A DNA stretch of 16,482 bases, taken from assembly GCA_007128865.1 (NCBI GenBank), contig SKWP01000035.1, forward strand, positions 1-16,482, written 5' to 3'. The translations under genes were made by a program, and so were the position numbers. The stretch comes from Paracoccaceae bacterium. Lineage in GTDB: Bacteria; Pseudomonadota; Alphaproteobacteria; Rhodobacterales; Rhodobacteraceae. Below the pieces are notes generated by a model. The model was not told the origin of the DNA and did not search any database. It worked only from the letters and a program-made list of their open reading frames with translations. Below, in pieces: positions 1 through 6,513 of this stretch; the stretch's first letter is position 1, and each line of letters opens with the position of its first letter.

Positions 1-466
1 CGGCGGTGGGGGGCTGGGCCGGTGGCGACGCCGGGGCAGGGGTGCGGCCGGCCAGCGCCATAAGGGCAGGCGCCTTTTCCTTCAGTTCGTTGACCACCCG
101 CTGGGCCAGCTTGGGGCCGATGCCGGGCGCGGCGCGCACCGCGCTCCAGTCGCCCAGCGCGACGGCGCGGGCAACCCCGTCGGCCCCCAGCGTGCCCAGG
201 ATCGACAGCGCCGCCTTCGCGCCCACGCCCTGCACGCCGACAAGCAGCCGGTGCCATTCCTTTTCGACCACGCTGGGAAAGCCGAACAGTTGCAGCAGAT
301 CCTCGCGCACCACCAGTTCGGTATAAAGCGCCACCGCCCCGCCCGGCGCCGGCATCGCGGCGAGTGTCCGGTCGGACACATGCACGATATAGCCGACCCC
401 GCCGACATCGATCAGCACATGGTCGGCGCCGCGATGGTCCAGCCGCCCGGCGATGCGCCCGATCAT
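1..466 (-). CDS. ruvA: Holliday junction branch migration protein RuvA (C-terminus off the left edge)
   Basis: RuvA binds four-way Holliday junctions as a tetramer and loads the RuvB motor; with RuvC it forms the resolvasome. The first 155 residues are visible and begin MIGRIAGRL, the classic RuvA N-terminus, followed by the OB-fold (about 1-64). Two helix-hairpin-helix motifs follow: GVQGVGAK at about 77-84 and [13 protein letters not shown] at about 113-125. The sequence then enters the Ala/Pro-rich linker ([11 protein letters not shown]) before the C-terminal RuvB-binding domain, which lies outside the window. The ATG at 466 overlaps the ruvC stop as ATGA, so the two are translationally coupled. 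ruvB is expected to follow off the left edge. The identification is firm. The gene is cut only by the window, with no sign of disruption. Confidence 0.96.
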   Translation of the reverse strand, partial: MIGRIAGRLDHRGADHVLIDVGGVGYIVHVSDRTLAAMPAPGGAVALYTELVVREDLLQLFGFPSVVEKEWHRLLVGVQGVGAKAALSILGTLGADGVARAVALGDWSAVRAAPGIGPKLAQRVVNELKEKAPALMALAGRTPAPASPPAQPPTA

Positions 467-975
467 CGCCCGGCCTCCGCCGCCGCCAGTGCCGCCGCCA
501 GCCGCCCGGCCGACTGAAGCTGAAAGGCATGGCAGATCGCCACCGCCAGCGCGTCGGCGGCATCGGGCCCGGCCACGGCAACGCCGGGCAGATGCAGCCG
601 CACCATGTGGTCGATCTGCTGCTTGGCGGCGTGGCCGACACCCACCACCGCCTTCTTGACCGCATTCGGCGCGTATTCGCCCACCGTCAGCCCCGCCTGT
701 GCCGGAACCAGCAGCGCCACCGCCCGCGCCTGCCCGAGCTTGAGCGTCGCCACGGCATCCTTGTTGACAAAGGTCTGCTCGACCGCCGCCGCATCCGGGG
801 CATGGCCCGCCACCACCTGCGTCAGTTGCCCGTGCAGGCTCAGCAGCCGCGCGGCCAGATCATCGCCTTCGGATCGGCAGATGCCGTTGGCGATATGCCG
901 CATCCGGCCCTTGTGAACCTCGATCACCCCCCAGCCGAGGTTGCGCAAACCGGGGTCGATGCCCAATACCCGCAT
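463..975 (-). CDS. ruvC: Crossover junction endodeoxyribonuclease RuvC
   Basis: RuvC is the Mg2+-dependent dimeric endonuclease that nicks Holliday junctions symmetrically in recombination repair. The 170-residue product matches the family's usual length. It shows the RNase H-like fold signature: [17 protein letters not shown] at the N-terminus, and the four acidic catalytic residues D7, E66 (in AAVEQTFV), D138 and D141 (in [14 protein letters not shown]). The motif [16 protein letters not shown] at about 101-116 is the DNA-binding segment. The start ATG at 975 follows a purine-rich GGACGGGCA stretch. It is the first gene of ruvC-ruvA and overlaps ruvA by 4 bp. A candidate promoter with an SOS-type operator lies 35-65 bp upstream. 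Confidence 0.97.
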   Translation of the reverse strand: MRVLGIDPGLRNLGWGVIEVHKGRMRHIANGICRSEGDDLAARLLSLHGQLTQVVAGHAPDAAAVEQTFVNKDAVATLKLGQARAVALLVPAQAGLTVGEYAPNAVKKAVVGVGHAAKQQIDHMVRLHLPGVAVAGPDAADALAVAICHAFQLQSAGRLAAALAAAEAGR

Positions 976-1008
976 TGCTGCCCGTCCTGCCCGGCCTTGT
1001 CCTGCCCG

Positions 1009-1038
1009 CGCCTAGCACGAAAAGCGAACATCTGCCAA
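1009..1038 (-). promoter_or_regulatory. Candidate ruvC promoter with embedded SOS (LexA)-like box
   Basis: Read on the minus strand, TTGGCA (1038-1033) is a good -35. About 17-18 bp later comes a weak -10 (CTAGGC/TAGGCG, 1015-1009). Between them lies GTTC-N7-GTGC (1029-1015), one base from the alphaproteobacterial LexA consensus GTTC-N7-GTTC, with a T-rich spacer. The position, overlapping the spacer and -10 of a recombination-repair operon, is where a LexA operator would act. The motif and spacing are read directly; LexA binding is inferred. Confidence 0.4.
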
Positions 1039-1147
1039 GCCATAAGGCTGACGCGGCCGATCATCGCCACCGCCGCCCGTGTTGGCGCCGGTGCGGGAAC
1101 CGCCGTTGGCCGGCCGCAGGGGGCAGGCGGATTTCGTGCGCAGGTTG

Positions 1148-1471
1148 TCAGGACATTCCGGGCAGACCGGAAAGCAGCCCCGCAAGACCCATGCTCAGCG
1201 GATCGGGTGCGAGGATCTGGGCCAGAAACGGCCCGACCCCGTCGGCGAGGTACAGTTCGGCAACGCGGTGCAGATAGGCGGTTTCACCCAGAAACGCCAT
1301 CGAGGCGCCCTTTACCACCACCAGCCAGACCGGCAGCACGGCAATGAAACGCATCGCAGCCCGGCCGACCGCAGCCTGCCGTGTGGCCGGTTGCGCTTCG
1401 CTTGCGCGCCGCTGCGCCTCGATAAGGTTCAGGCGCTGGTTGAAGCTCATCTGCGGGGGTTGTTGCGTCAT
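1148..1471 (-). CDS. Small single-pass membrane protein of unknown function
   Basis: This is a 107-residue product starting MTQQPPQMSFNQRLN that I cannot assign to a named family. The N-terminal part (about 8-38) is charged and helical, rich in Arg, Glu, Gln and Ala. A hydrophobic segment at about 43-62 (RFIAVLPVWLVVVKGASMAFL) is probably one transmembrane helix. The C-terminal third (LHRVAELYLADGVGPFLAQIL) is amphipathic and probably periplasmic. The reading frame stays open another 56 codons upstream, but that stretch is rich in Arg, Pro and Cys and covers regulatory repeats, so the ATG at 1471 is chosen. Its Shine-Dalgarno is weak (CGGA). It is divergent from comM, 208 bp away, and 172 bp upstream of ruvC on the same strand. 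The style fits small conserved hypothetical proteins of Rhodobacterales. Confidence 0.72.
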   Translation of the reverse strand: MTQQPPQMSFNQRLNLIEAQRRASEAQPATRQAAVGRAAMRFIAVLPVWLVVVKGASMAFLGETAYLHRVAELYLADGVGPFLAQILAPDPLSMGLAGLLSGLPGMS

Positions 1472-1508
1472 GGCATGATCCGACTTGTAACAAATGTCTG
1501 AGGCCGGG

Positions 1509-1565
1509 CAGAATTCGGACGAATCAATCCCGGCCGCGATAAAGGCGGGATAGCGCCGAATTCTG
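1509..1565. repeat. 10-bp perfect inverted repeat, 37-bp spacer, in the comM divergent region
   Basis: CAGAATTCGG (1509-1518) and CCGAATTCTG (1556-1565) are exact reverse complements. Each arm also contains the palindrome GAATTC, so they could act as two operator copies rather than as a hairpin. They lie between the small membrane protein gene and comM, where a shared regulator could act. No known regulator is recognised. Confidence 0.6.
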
Positions 1566-1614
1566 GCGATTTTCCGGCAAGCGATGCCGCCGGGCTTCGG
1601 CCGGCCAGGCGGGA

Positions 1615-1629
1615 TTAACCATTCCTCAA
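1615..1629 (+). promoter_or_regulatory. CtrA-like box 1 upstream of comM
   Basis: TTAACCATTCCTCAA reads as TTAA-N7-TCAA, one mismatch from the CtrA consensus TTAA-N7-TTAA. It contains the CtrA half-site TTAACCAT exactly. It ends 50 bp before the comM ATG. In Rhodobacter capsulatus comM is under CtrA control, which fits. Binding is inferred. Confidence 0.55.
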
Positions 1630-1646
1630 CCGCCGGCACCTAGCCG

Positions 1647-1661
1647 TTAACCATTCTTTCC
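1647..1661 (+). promoter_or_regulatory. CtrA-like half-site 2 upstream of comM
   Basis: TTAACCATTCTTTCC repeats the first ten bases of box 1 (TTAACCATTC) exactly, 32 bp downstream and so on about the same helical face. The second half (TTCC) departs from the consensus. It ends 18 bp before the comM ATG. The pairing of two identical half-sites in AT-containing DNA, within an otherwise very GC-rich region, supports a real operator. Confidence 0.5.
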
Positions 1662-1679
1662 GTGGCGCTGGGGCAGGGC

Positions 1680-3200
1680 ATGGTGGCGCGCACCTTCACG
1701 GTCGCATTCGAAGGGGTCGAGGCCCGGCTCGTCGAGGTGCAGTGCGCCGTCGCGGCCGGGCTGCCGGCATTCAACCTCGTGGGTCTGCCCGACAAGGCGG
1801 TTTCGGAGGCCCGCGAAAGGGTTCGCGCGGCGCTTACCGCAATGTCCATCGCGCTGCCGACCCGGCGCATAACCGTCAACCTCGCGCCCGCGGACCTGCC
1901 CAAGGAAGGCTCGCATTTCGACCTGCCGATCGCGCTGGCGCTGCTTGCCGCGCTCGAAATCGTGCCGGCCGATGCCGTCGCCGATACCGTGGCACTGGGC
2001 GAGCTGTCGCTCGACGGGCGCATTGCCCCGGTCGCCGGCGCGCTGCCCGCGGCCATGGCGGCGGCCGCGGCCGGCCACCGGCTTCTGTGTCCTGCGGCCT
2101 GCGGCCCCGAGGCCGCATGGGTCGGTGCGGTGCAGGTTCTGGGGGCAGCGAAGCTGGCCGATGCGGTGCGGCATTTCACCGGTCAGGCGCCGATTTCCCC
2201 CGCCGAACCGGGGCAGGTGCTGCCGCGTGACAGCACCCGCGACCTGCGCGACGTCAAGGGCCAGGAACGCGCAAAACGGGCGATGGAGATTGCCGCCGCC
2301 GGGCGGCACCACCTGCTGATGGTCGGCTCGCCGGGGTCGGGCAAGTCCATGCTGGCCGCGCGCCTGCCCGGCATCCTGCCCGAACTGTCGCCCGAGGAAG
2401 CGCTGGAAACCTCGACCATCCATTCCCTTGCCGGTCTGGTCGCAGAAGGCGGGATCAGCCGCGAACGCCCCTTCCGCGAACCCCACCACACCGCCAGCGT
2501 TGCCGCCATCGTCGGCGGCGGCCGCGGCGCCAAGCCGGGAGAGATATCGCTTGCCCATAACGGGGTTCTGTTTCTGGACGAATTCCCCGAGTTTCCGCGC
2601 ACCGTCCTGGAAACCCTGCGCCAGCCGATCGAGACCGGCGAGGTGGTGGTGGCGCGGGCCAACGCCCATGTCCGCTATCCCTGCCGGTTCCTGCTGATCG
2701 CGGCCGCCAACCCCTGCAAATGCGGCTACCTGACCGAACCGGCCCGTGCCTGCGGCCGCGCGCCGGCCTGCGGCGATGATTACCTCGGCCGCATCTCCGG
2801 CCCGCTGATGGACCGGTTCGACCTGCGCCTCGACGTGCCGCCGGTGGCCTTTTCCGATCTCGACCTGCCGGCCAGCGGCGACAGTTCGGCCGATGTGGCG
2901 GAAAGGGTGGCAGCGGCGCGTTCGGTCCAGAGCCGCCGTTTCATCGACCACGACCGGCTGCGCGTGAACGCCGATGCCGAAGGCGCCCTGCTTGAGGAAA
3001 TCGCCCGCCCCTGCGCCGAGGGGCGCGCGCTCATGGCCCGCGCGGCAGAACGGTTCGGCCTGACGGCGCGCGGCTATCACCGGGTGCTGCGGGTGGCCCG
3101 GACGATTGCCGATCTGGCCGGGGCTGATGCGGTCGCCCCCCCGCATCTGGCCGAAGCGCTCAGCTTCCGGCTGGCGCTGGGCCCAGACAATCCCGGATGA
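1680..3200 (+). CDS. comM: YifB/ComM-family Mg-chelatase-like AAA+ ATPase (branch-migration helicase)
   Basis: ComM is a hexameric AAA+ helicase that extends strand invasion when imported single-stranded DNA recombines into the chromosome. The product is 506 residues, the same length as E. coli ComM. The N-terminal Lon-protease-like domain (about 1-170) contains GLPAFNLVGLPDKAVSEARERVRAA. The Mg-chelatase AAA+ core follows: Walker A GSPGSGKS (216-223), FREPHHTAS, Walker B GVLFLDE (295-301), and SGPLMDRFDL, which carries the arginine-finger region. Four cysteines (about 346, 348, 358, 364) form a likely metal-binding insert found in many homologues. The helical C-terminal domain has FGLTARGYHRVLRVARTIADL. 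The ATG at 1680 matches family N-termini and has GGGGCAGGG upstream. An in-frame GTG at 1662 would overlap CtrA-like box 2. In Rhodobacter, comM is required in recipients of gene transfer agent particles. The 3' end overlaps the convergent esterase gene by 41 bp. Confidence 0.95.
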   Translation: MVARTFTVAFEGVEARLVEVQCAVAAGLPAFNLVGLPDKAVSEARERVRAALTAMSIALPTRRITVNLAPADLPKEGSHFDLPIALALLAALEIVPADAVADTVALGELSLDGRIAPVAGALPAAMAAAAAGHRLLCPAACGPEAAWVGAVQVLGAAKLADAVRHFTGQAPISPAEPGQVLPRDSTRDLRDVKGQERAKRAMEIAAAGRHHLLMVGSPGSGKSMLAARLPGILPELSPEEALETSTIHSLAGLVAEGGISRERPFREPHHTASVAAIVGGGRGAKPGEISLAHNGVLFLDEFPEFPRTVLETLRQPIETGEVVVARANAHVRYPCRFLLIAAANPCKCGYLTEPARACGRAPACGDDYLGRISGPLMDRFDLRLDVPPVAFSDLDLPASGDSSADVAERVAAARSVQSRRFIDHDRLRVNADAEGALLEEIARPCAEGRALMARAAERFGLTARGYHRVLRVARTIADLAGADAVAPPHLAEALSFRLALGPDNPG

Positions 3201-4077
3201 AGGCCGCGGTTTCGTCCAGCGTCGCACGGGCTTCGGGCAGCCAGCCATGGAACAGGGGCCAGGCATGGGGCAGGTCACCGCCAAGCCGGATGCGGGCATT
3301 GGGCAAGGGGCCGGCCATGCGCAGCGCATCGTCGCGCAGGATTTCCGTATCGGCGGCATGGATCATCACCGGCGGCGAGCCCGGGAAGGCTGCAAACAGC
3401 GGCGACAATCGCGCATCGCGGGTGGCAGCGGGGGTTTCTGCGGGCGGCGGCGGGGGGGCCGGGCCGAGCCCGTCGTCGGCGCCCAGGATCATGCCGCGCG
3501 CCTCGGCCAGACGCGAGGCCGGCAGCATCCGGTCGCTGCCCGCGTTCCCGGCCAGCGATGCGCCTGAAAGCGTCAGGTCGGTCCAGGGCGAGAAGGCAAA
3601 GGCCCCGGCCGGCGGCGTGCCTGCCCGGCACAGATGCCCGAGCAGCGCCAGCGCCAGCCCGCCCCCGGCCGAATCACCGCCGATCAGGATGCGCCGGGCC
3701 GGGTAGCCGCGCCCGATCAGCCCGTTCCATGCCGCCAGCGCATCCTCGAAGGCCGCGGGAAACGGGTTTTCCGGGGCCAGCCGGTAGCGCGGCATGAAGG
3801 CCCGGCAGCCGCTGCGCAGGCAAAGCGCCGCAACCAGCGCCCTGTGGGTTCGCGGACTGCCCAGCACATAGGCCCCGCCATGGAAATAGAGCATGACACC
3901 GTCACAGCGCGGACGGCACCAGACCCACAGGCCCGGCCGGCCGATGCGATCCGGCAGAAACAGCGACAGCGGCGGCGGCCGGAGGGCCAGCCGCGCTGCC
4001 AGCAGCATGCGGCGGCGCGAGGCCGGCGGCGGCCGTCGGCACGAAAGGCTGCGCCGCACCACAAGGCGCAGCAACAC
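3160..4077 (-). CDS. Alpha/beta hydrolase, hormone-sensitive-lipase (HSL) type esterase
   Basis: This is a predicted carboxylesterase of the bacterial HSL (family IV) group; the substrate is unknown. It has 305 residues from a GTG start. Visible motifs are the oxyanion-hole YFHGGAYVLGS (HGG at 66-68), the nucleophile elbow GGDSAGGG (Ser136), a catalytic acid in AADTEILRDD (Asp243) and the catalytic His271 in LPHAW. The RYRLAPENPFPAAFED segment is typical of the family. A proline-rich loop (about 205-212, five Pro in a row) sits in the variable region before LSPLF. The start is uncertain: in-frame sequence just upstream (4101-4078) reads SWQARLIG and looks like the usual amphipathic N-terminus, but contains no ATG. 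The start may therefore be a rarer codon upstream. It lies 62 bp after gshB, so it may be read with that operon, and its last 13 codons overlap the comM 3' end. Confidence 0.88.
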   Translation of the reverse strand: MLLRLVVRRSLSCRRPPPASRRRMLLAARLALRPPPLSLFLPDRIGRPGLWVWCRPRCDGVMLYFHGGAYVLGSPRTHRALVAALCLRSGCRAFMPRYRLAPENPFPAAFEDALAAWNGLIGRGYPARRILIGGDSAGGGLALALLGHLCRAGTPPAGAFAFSPWTDLTLSGASLAGNAGSDRMLPASRLAEARGMILGADDGLGPAPPPPPAETPAATRDARLSPLFAAFPGSPPVMIHAADTEILRDDALRMAGPLPNARIRLGGDLPHAWPLFHGWLPEARATLDETAAFIRDCLGPAPAGS

Positions 4078-4139
4078 CCCGATCAGCCGCGCCTGCCAGC
4101 TTCGCGGCGGCCGGTTTGCCGGCGACGCGGCCGGCAGTA

Positions 4140-5090
4140 TCAGTGCCGGGCGGCGTGCCGGGCCTCGACCGCCTCCCAGATCCGGGCGGCGACATTGATG
4201 CCGTCGAAGCGTTCCAGTTCCTGGATGCCGGTGGGCGAGGTCACGTTGATTTCGGTCAGCCAGTCGCCGATCACGTCGATGCCGACGAAAACCTGACCCT
4301 TCTCGCGCAGCGTCGGGCCGATCGCGGCGCAGATCTCGCGGTCGCGGTCGGTCAGGGCAATCTTTTCGGGCCGGCCGCCGACATGCATGTTCGACCGGGT
4401 CTCGCCCGGCGCCGGCACGCGGTTGATGGCGCCGACCGCCTCGCCATCCACCAGGATCACCCGCTTGTCGCCCTGCGCCACCGCGGGCAGGAATTTCTGC
4501 ACGATCAGTGGCTCGCGGGTGAAGCCGGTGAACAGCTCGTGCAGCGCCGCAAGGTTGCGGTCGTTGGGATCGAGCCGGAACACGCCCGCACCGCCGTTGC
4601 CGTAAAGCGGCTTGAGGATGATGTCGCCGTGATGGTCCTTGAAGCTGCGGATGGAGGCCAGATCGCGGGCGATCATGGTTGGCGGGGTCAGTTCGGCAAA
4701 GCGCAGCACCAGCAGTTTTTCGGGCGCGTTGCGCACCCAGAACGGATCGTTCACCACCAGGGTCGAGGGCGGCAGCAGCTCCAGCAGATGGGTGGTGGTG
4801 ATGTAGTGCATGTCGAAGGGCGGATCCTGGCGCAGCCAGACCACATCCCAGTCGGCCAGATCGATTTCCTCCTCGGGGCCGAAGCTCACGTGATCGCCCC
4901 GCACCCGGCGCAGCGTCATCGGCGCGCCGCGCGCCACGATGCGCCCCTCGCGAAACGACAGCGCGTCAGGCAGGTAGTGGAAAAGCGTGTGGCCGCGCGC
5001 CTGCGCTTCCTCGGCCAGTCGAAAGGAACTGTCGGCATCGATATCCACCGACGCGATCGGATCCATCTGAAAGGCGACCTTGAGGCCCAT
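4140..5090 (-). CDS. gshB: Glutathione synthetase
   Basis: GshB is the cytosolic ATP-grasp ligase that joins gamma-glutamylcysteine to glycine, the second step of glutathione synthesis. The product is 316 residues, the normal length of the prokaryotic family. The N-terminal domain opens [22 protein letters not shown] and includes [19 protein letters not shown] (about 86-104), a signature of this enzyme. The ATP-grasp domain shows [14 protein letters not shown] (K160 and the glycine-rich loop), [27 protein letters not shown] and the metal-binding [16 protein letters not shown] (E280, N282). The ATG at 5090 follows GCGGGGAGCG, a good ribosome-binding site. It lies 85 bp after yraN and is the third gene of rsmI-yraN-gshB. 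Confidence 0.97.
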   Translation of the reverse strand: MGLKVAFQMDPIASVDIDADSSFRLAEEAQARGHTLFHYLPDALSFREGRIVARGAPMTLRRVRGDHVSFGPEEEIDLADWDVVWLRQDPPFDMHYITTTHLLELLPPSTLVVNDPFWVRNAPEKLLVLRFAELTPPTMIARDLASIRSFKDHHGDIILKPLYGNGGAGVFRLDPNDRNLAALHELFTGFTREPLIVQKFLPAVAQGDKRVILVDGEAVGAINRVPAPGETRSNMHVGGRPEKIALTDRDREICAAIGPTLREKGQVFVGIDVIGDWLTEINVTSPTGIQELERFDGINVAARIWEAVEARHAARH

Positions 5091-5175
5091 GATGCGTACG
5101 CTCCCCGCAGCGCCGCCCGTCGCGGCCGGTTCTGAATGCCGCAGCGGCGCAGCACTTGCAATCCCGTGGGGGGGG

Positions 5176-5544
5176 TCATGGCACCAGTGCGTTCTCGATC
5201 ACCGTGATGCTGCCGGTCGCATCCATGAGCGCAACATCGAAGCGTGCGGGCGTATCCTGCCCGGCGGGTTCGCCGCCGAGGTATTCGGCCGCGGCAGTCA
5301 GCAGGCGGCCGATCTGGCGCTGCGAAAGCCTTTCGGCGGCTCGGGCGGCATCGCGCCCCTTCTTGACCTCGACAAAGACGATTTCGGCGCCCCGACGCAG
5401 GATCAGGTCGATCTCGCCGCCGAGCCCGCGCCAGCGCCGCGCCACCAGCGCATGACCGCTGCCCGCATAGCGGCGTGCGACCGCGTCTTCGGCCGCGGTG
5501 CCGGACAGGTATGCCACCGTCCCTTGCATTGCGCGTGTGTTCAA
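5176..5544 (-). CDS. yraN: YraN/UPF0102 family nuclease-like protein
   Basis: This is a 122-residue protein of the UPF0102 family, which has a restriction-endonuclease-like fold; its cellular role is not established. The conserved core is visible: [26 protein letters not shown], then GGEIDLIL (E44, D46), then VFVEVK (E59, K61). This is the acidic/lysine arrangement of PD-(D/E)XK-type nucleases. The start chosen is TTG at 5544, which overlaps the rsmI stop as TTGA and has a strong GGAGGA six bases upstream. An ATG at 5529 would lie too far from that site. In E. coli, yraN also sits beside rsmI (yraL) and lpoA (yraM), so the neighbourhood is conserved. Confidence 0.9.
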   Translation of the reverse strand: MNTRAMQGTVAYLSGTAAEDAVARRYAGSGHALVARRWRGLGGEIDLILRRGAEIVFVEVKKGRDAARAAERLSQRQIGRLLTAAAEYLGGEPAGQDTPARFDVALMDATGSITVIENALVP

Positions 5545-6419
5545 TCCCCGTCCTCCCCCATGTCGCGTTGCAGCGTCAGCGCGGTCTGGTAAACCTGCCG
5601 TCGCGGCAAGCCGGTTTCCGCGGCGACCCGGTCGACGGCATCGCGCAGCGGTGCGTCTGCCAGTGCCGCGCGCAGGGCCGCCGCGAGCCCGGCCTCGGCG
5701 GTGTCGGCCGCGCCCCGATCGCGGTCGATGACCATCACCACCTCACCCTTGAGGCTGCGCTGCGCAAGGGCGCAGGCAAGCTCGGCCAGCGATCCGCGCT
5801 GCACCTCCTCGAAGCGTTTTGTCAGTTCCCGGCATATCGCGGCCTGTCTTTGTCCTGACCAGCTTTCGCACAATTCACCCAACAGTCGGTTAACGCGCTT
5901 GGGGGATTCGAACAGCACCACGGTTGCGGGCACGTTGCGCAGATCTGCCAGAAACGCCCGGCGCGCGCCGCCCTGAGCGGGTGCGAATCCGGCAAACAGG
6001 AACCGGTCGGTCGGCAGTCCGGAAACCGCGAGCGCTGCCAGCACCGCAGACGGGCCGGGCGCTGCGCGCAGGGTGTGGCCGGCATCGACGGCTTCGCGCG
6101 CCAGCCGGAAGCCCGGGTCGGCCACCAGCGGCGTGCCGGCTTCGGATGCATAGGCGATGCTGCGCCCGGCGGCGAGTTCGGCCATCAGCCTGGGCCGCAT
6201 CGCCGGCCCGTTATGGTCGTGATAGGGCAGGATCCGGCGCCCGCCGAGTTCGATGCCGTGGATATCCATCAGCCGGCGCAGGCTGCGCGTATCCTCGGCT
6301 GCCAGCACGTCTGCGGCGGCCAGGATATCGAGCGCGCGCAGCGTGATATCGCGGGCATTGCCGATCGGGGTGGCAACCAGGTGCAGACCGGGCTCCAGCG
6401 GTGAGATTTCGCCAGCCAT
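5541..6419 (-). CDS. rsmI: 16S rRNA (cytidine1402-2'-O)-methyltransferase RsmI
   Basis: RsmI 2'-O-methylates C1402 of 16S rRNA in the decoding centre, using S-adenosylmethionine. From the ATG at 6419 the product is 292 residues, close to E. coli RsmI (286). Motifs in order are LVATPIGNARDITLRAL (14-30), AAEDTRSLRRLM (40-51), ASEAGTPLVADPGFRLA (91-107), PGPSAVLAAL (121-130), LFESPKRV (169-176) and REL.K.FEE followed by GEVVMVI. These define the SAM-binding tetrapyrrole-methylase fold. The frame is open further upstream (ATGs at 6464 and 6515), but those extensions cover the divergent promoter region. ATG 6419 has GGAAGG about ten bases upstream. It is the first gene of rsmI-yraN-gshB and divergent from the lpoA-like gene. 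Confidence 0.95.
   Translation of the reverse strand: MAGEISPLEPGLHLVATPIGNARDITLRALDILAAADVLAAEDTRSLRRLMDIHGIELGGRRILPYHDHNGPAMRPRLMAELAAGRSIAYASEAGTPLVADPGFRLAREAVDAGHTLRAAPGPSAVLAALAVSGLPTDRFLFAGFAPAQGGARRAFLADLRNVPATVVLFESPKRVNRLLGELCESWSGQRQAAICRELTKRFEEVQRGSLAELACALAQRSLKGEVVMVIDRDRGAADTAEAGLAAALRAALADAPLRDAVDRVAAETGLPRRQVYQTALTLQRDMGEDGD
5551..5556 (-). promoter_or_regulatory. Ribosome-binding site that decides the yraN TTG start
   Basis: GGAGGA on the minus strand lies within the end of rsmI, six bases before TTG 5544. It is the best ribosome-binding site in reach and supports TTG over the in-frame ATG at 5529. Confidence 0.55.
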
Positions 6420-6513
6420 CGGCAACCAGCCTTCCGGAAGTTTACTTGGCCCGGTAATGGGCATACTCTGCGGTCCGAAACGGCGCCATGCGTCGCAGCA
6501 GACAGGATTGGTC
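6420..6513. promoter_or_regulatory. Divergent promoter region between rsmI and the lpoA-like gene
   Basis: This 94-bp gap must hold the start signals of both operons. For the plus strand, TTTACT (6441-6446) and TACTCT (6464-6469), 17 bp apart, are a weak sigma70-like pair. The perfect 10-bp palindrome CTTCCGGAAG (6431-6440) includes part of the rsmI ribosome-binding site. ACAGGA, about eight bases before ATG 6514, serves the lpoA-like gene. No well-known operator is recognised. Confidence 0.35.

Noticed and set aside
364..1347. Long plus-strand open frame (327 codons)
   Set aside because: It is antisense to ruvA/ruvC and has the Arg/Pro/His-rich composition of a GC-rich shadow frame. ruvC with all four catalytic residues explains the region.
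1647..3359. Long minus-strand open frame opposite comM (570 codons)
   Set aside because: Third-position GC bias keeps the opposite frame open. comM has full domain motifs and the antisense product has none.
3440..3475. G-rich run in the esterase gene, considered as a frameshift or phase-variation tract
   Set aside because: The family motifs on both sides stay in one frame and the run encodes a proline-rich loop, so no frameshift is needed.
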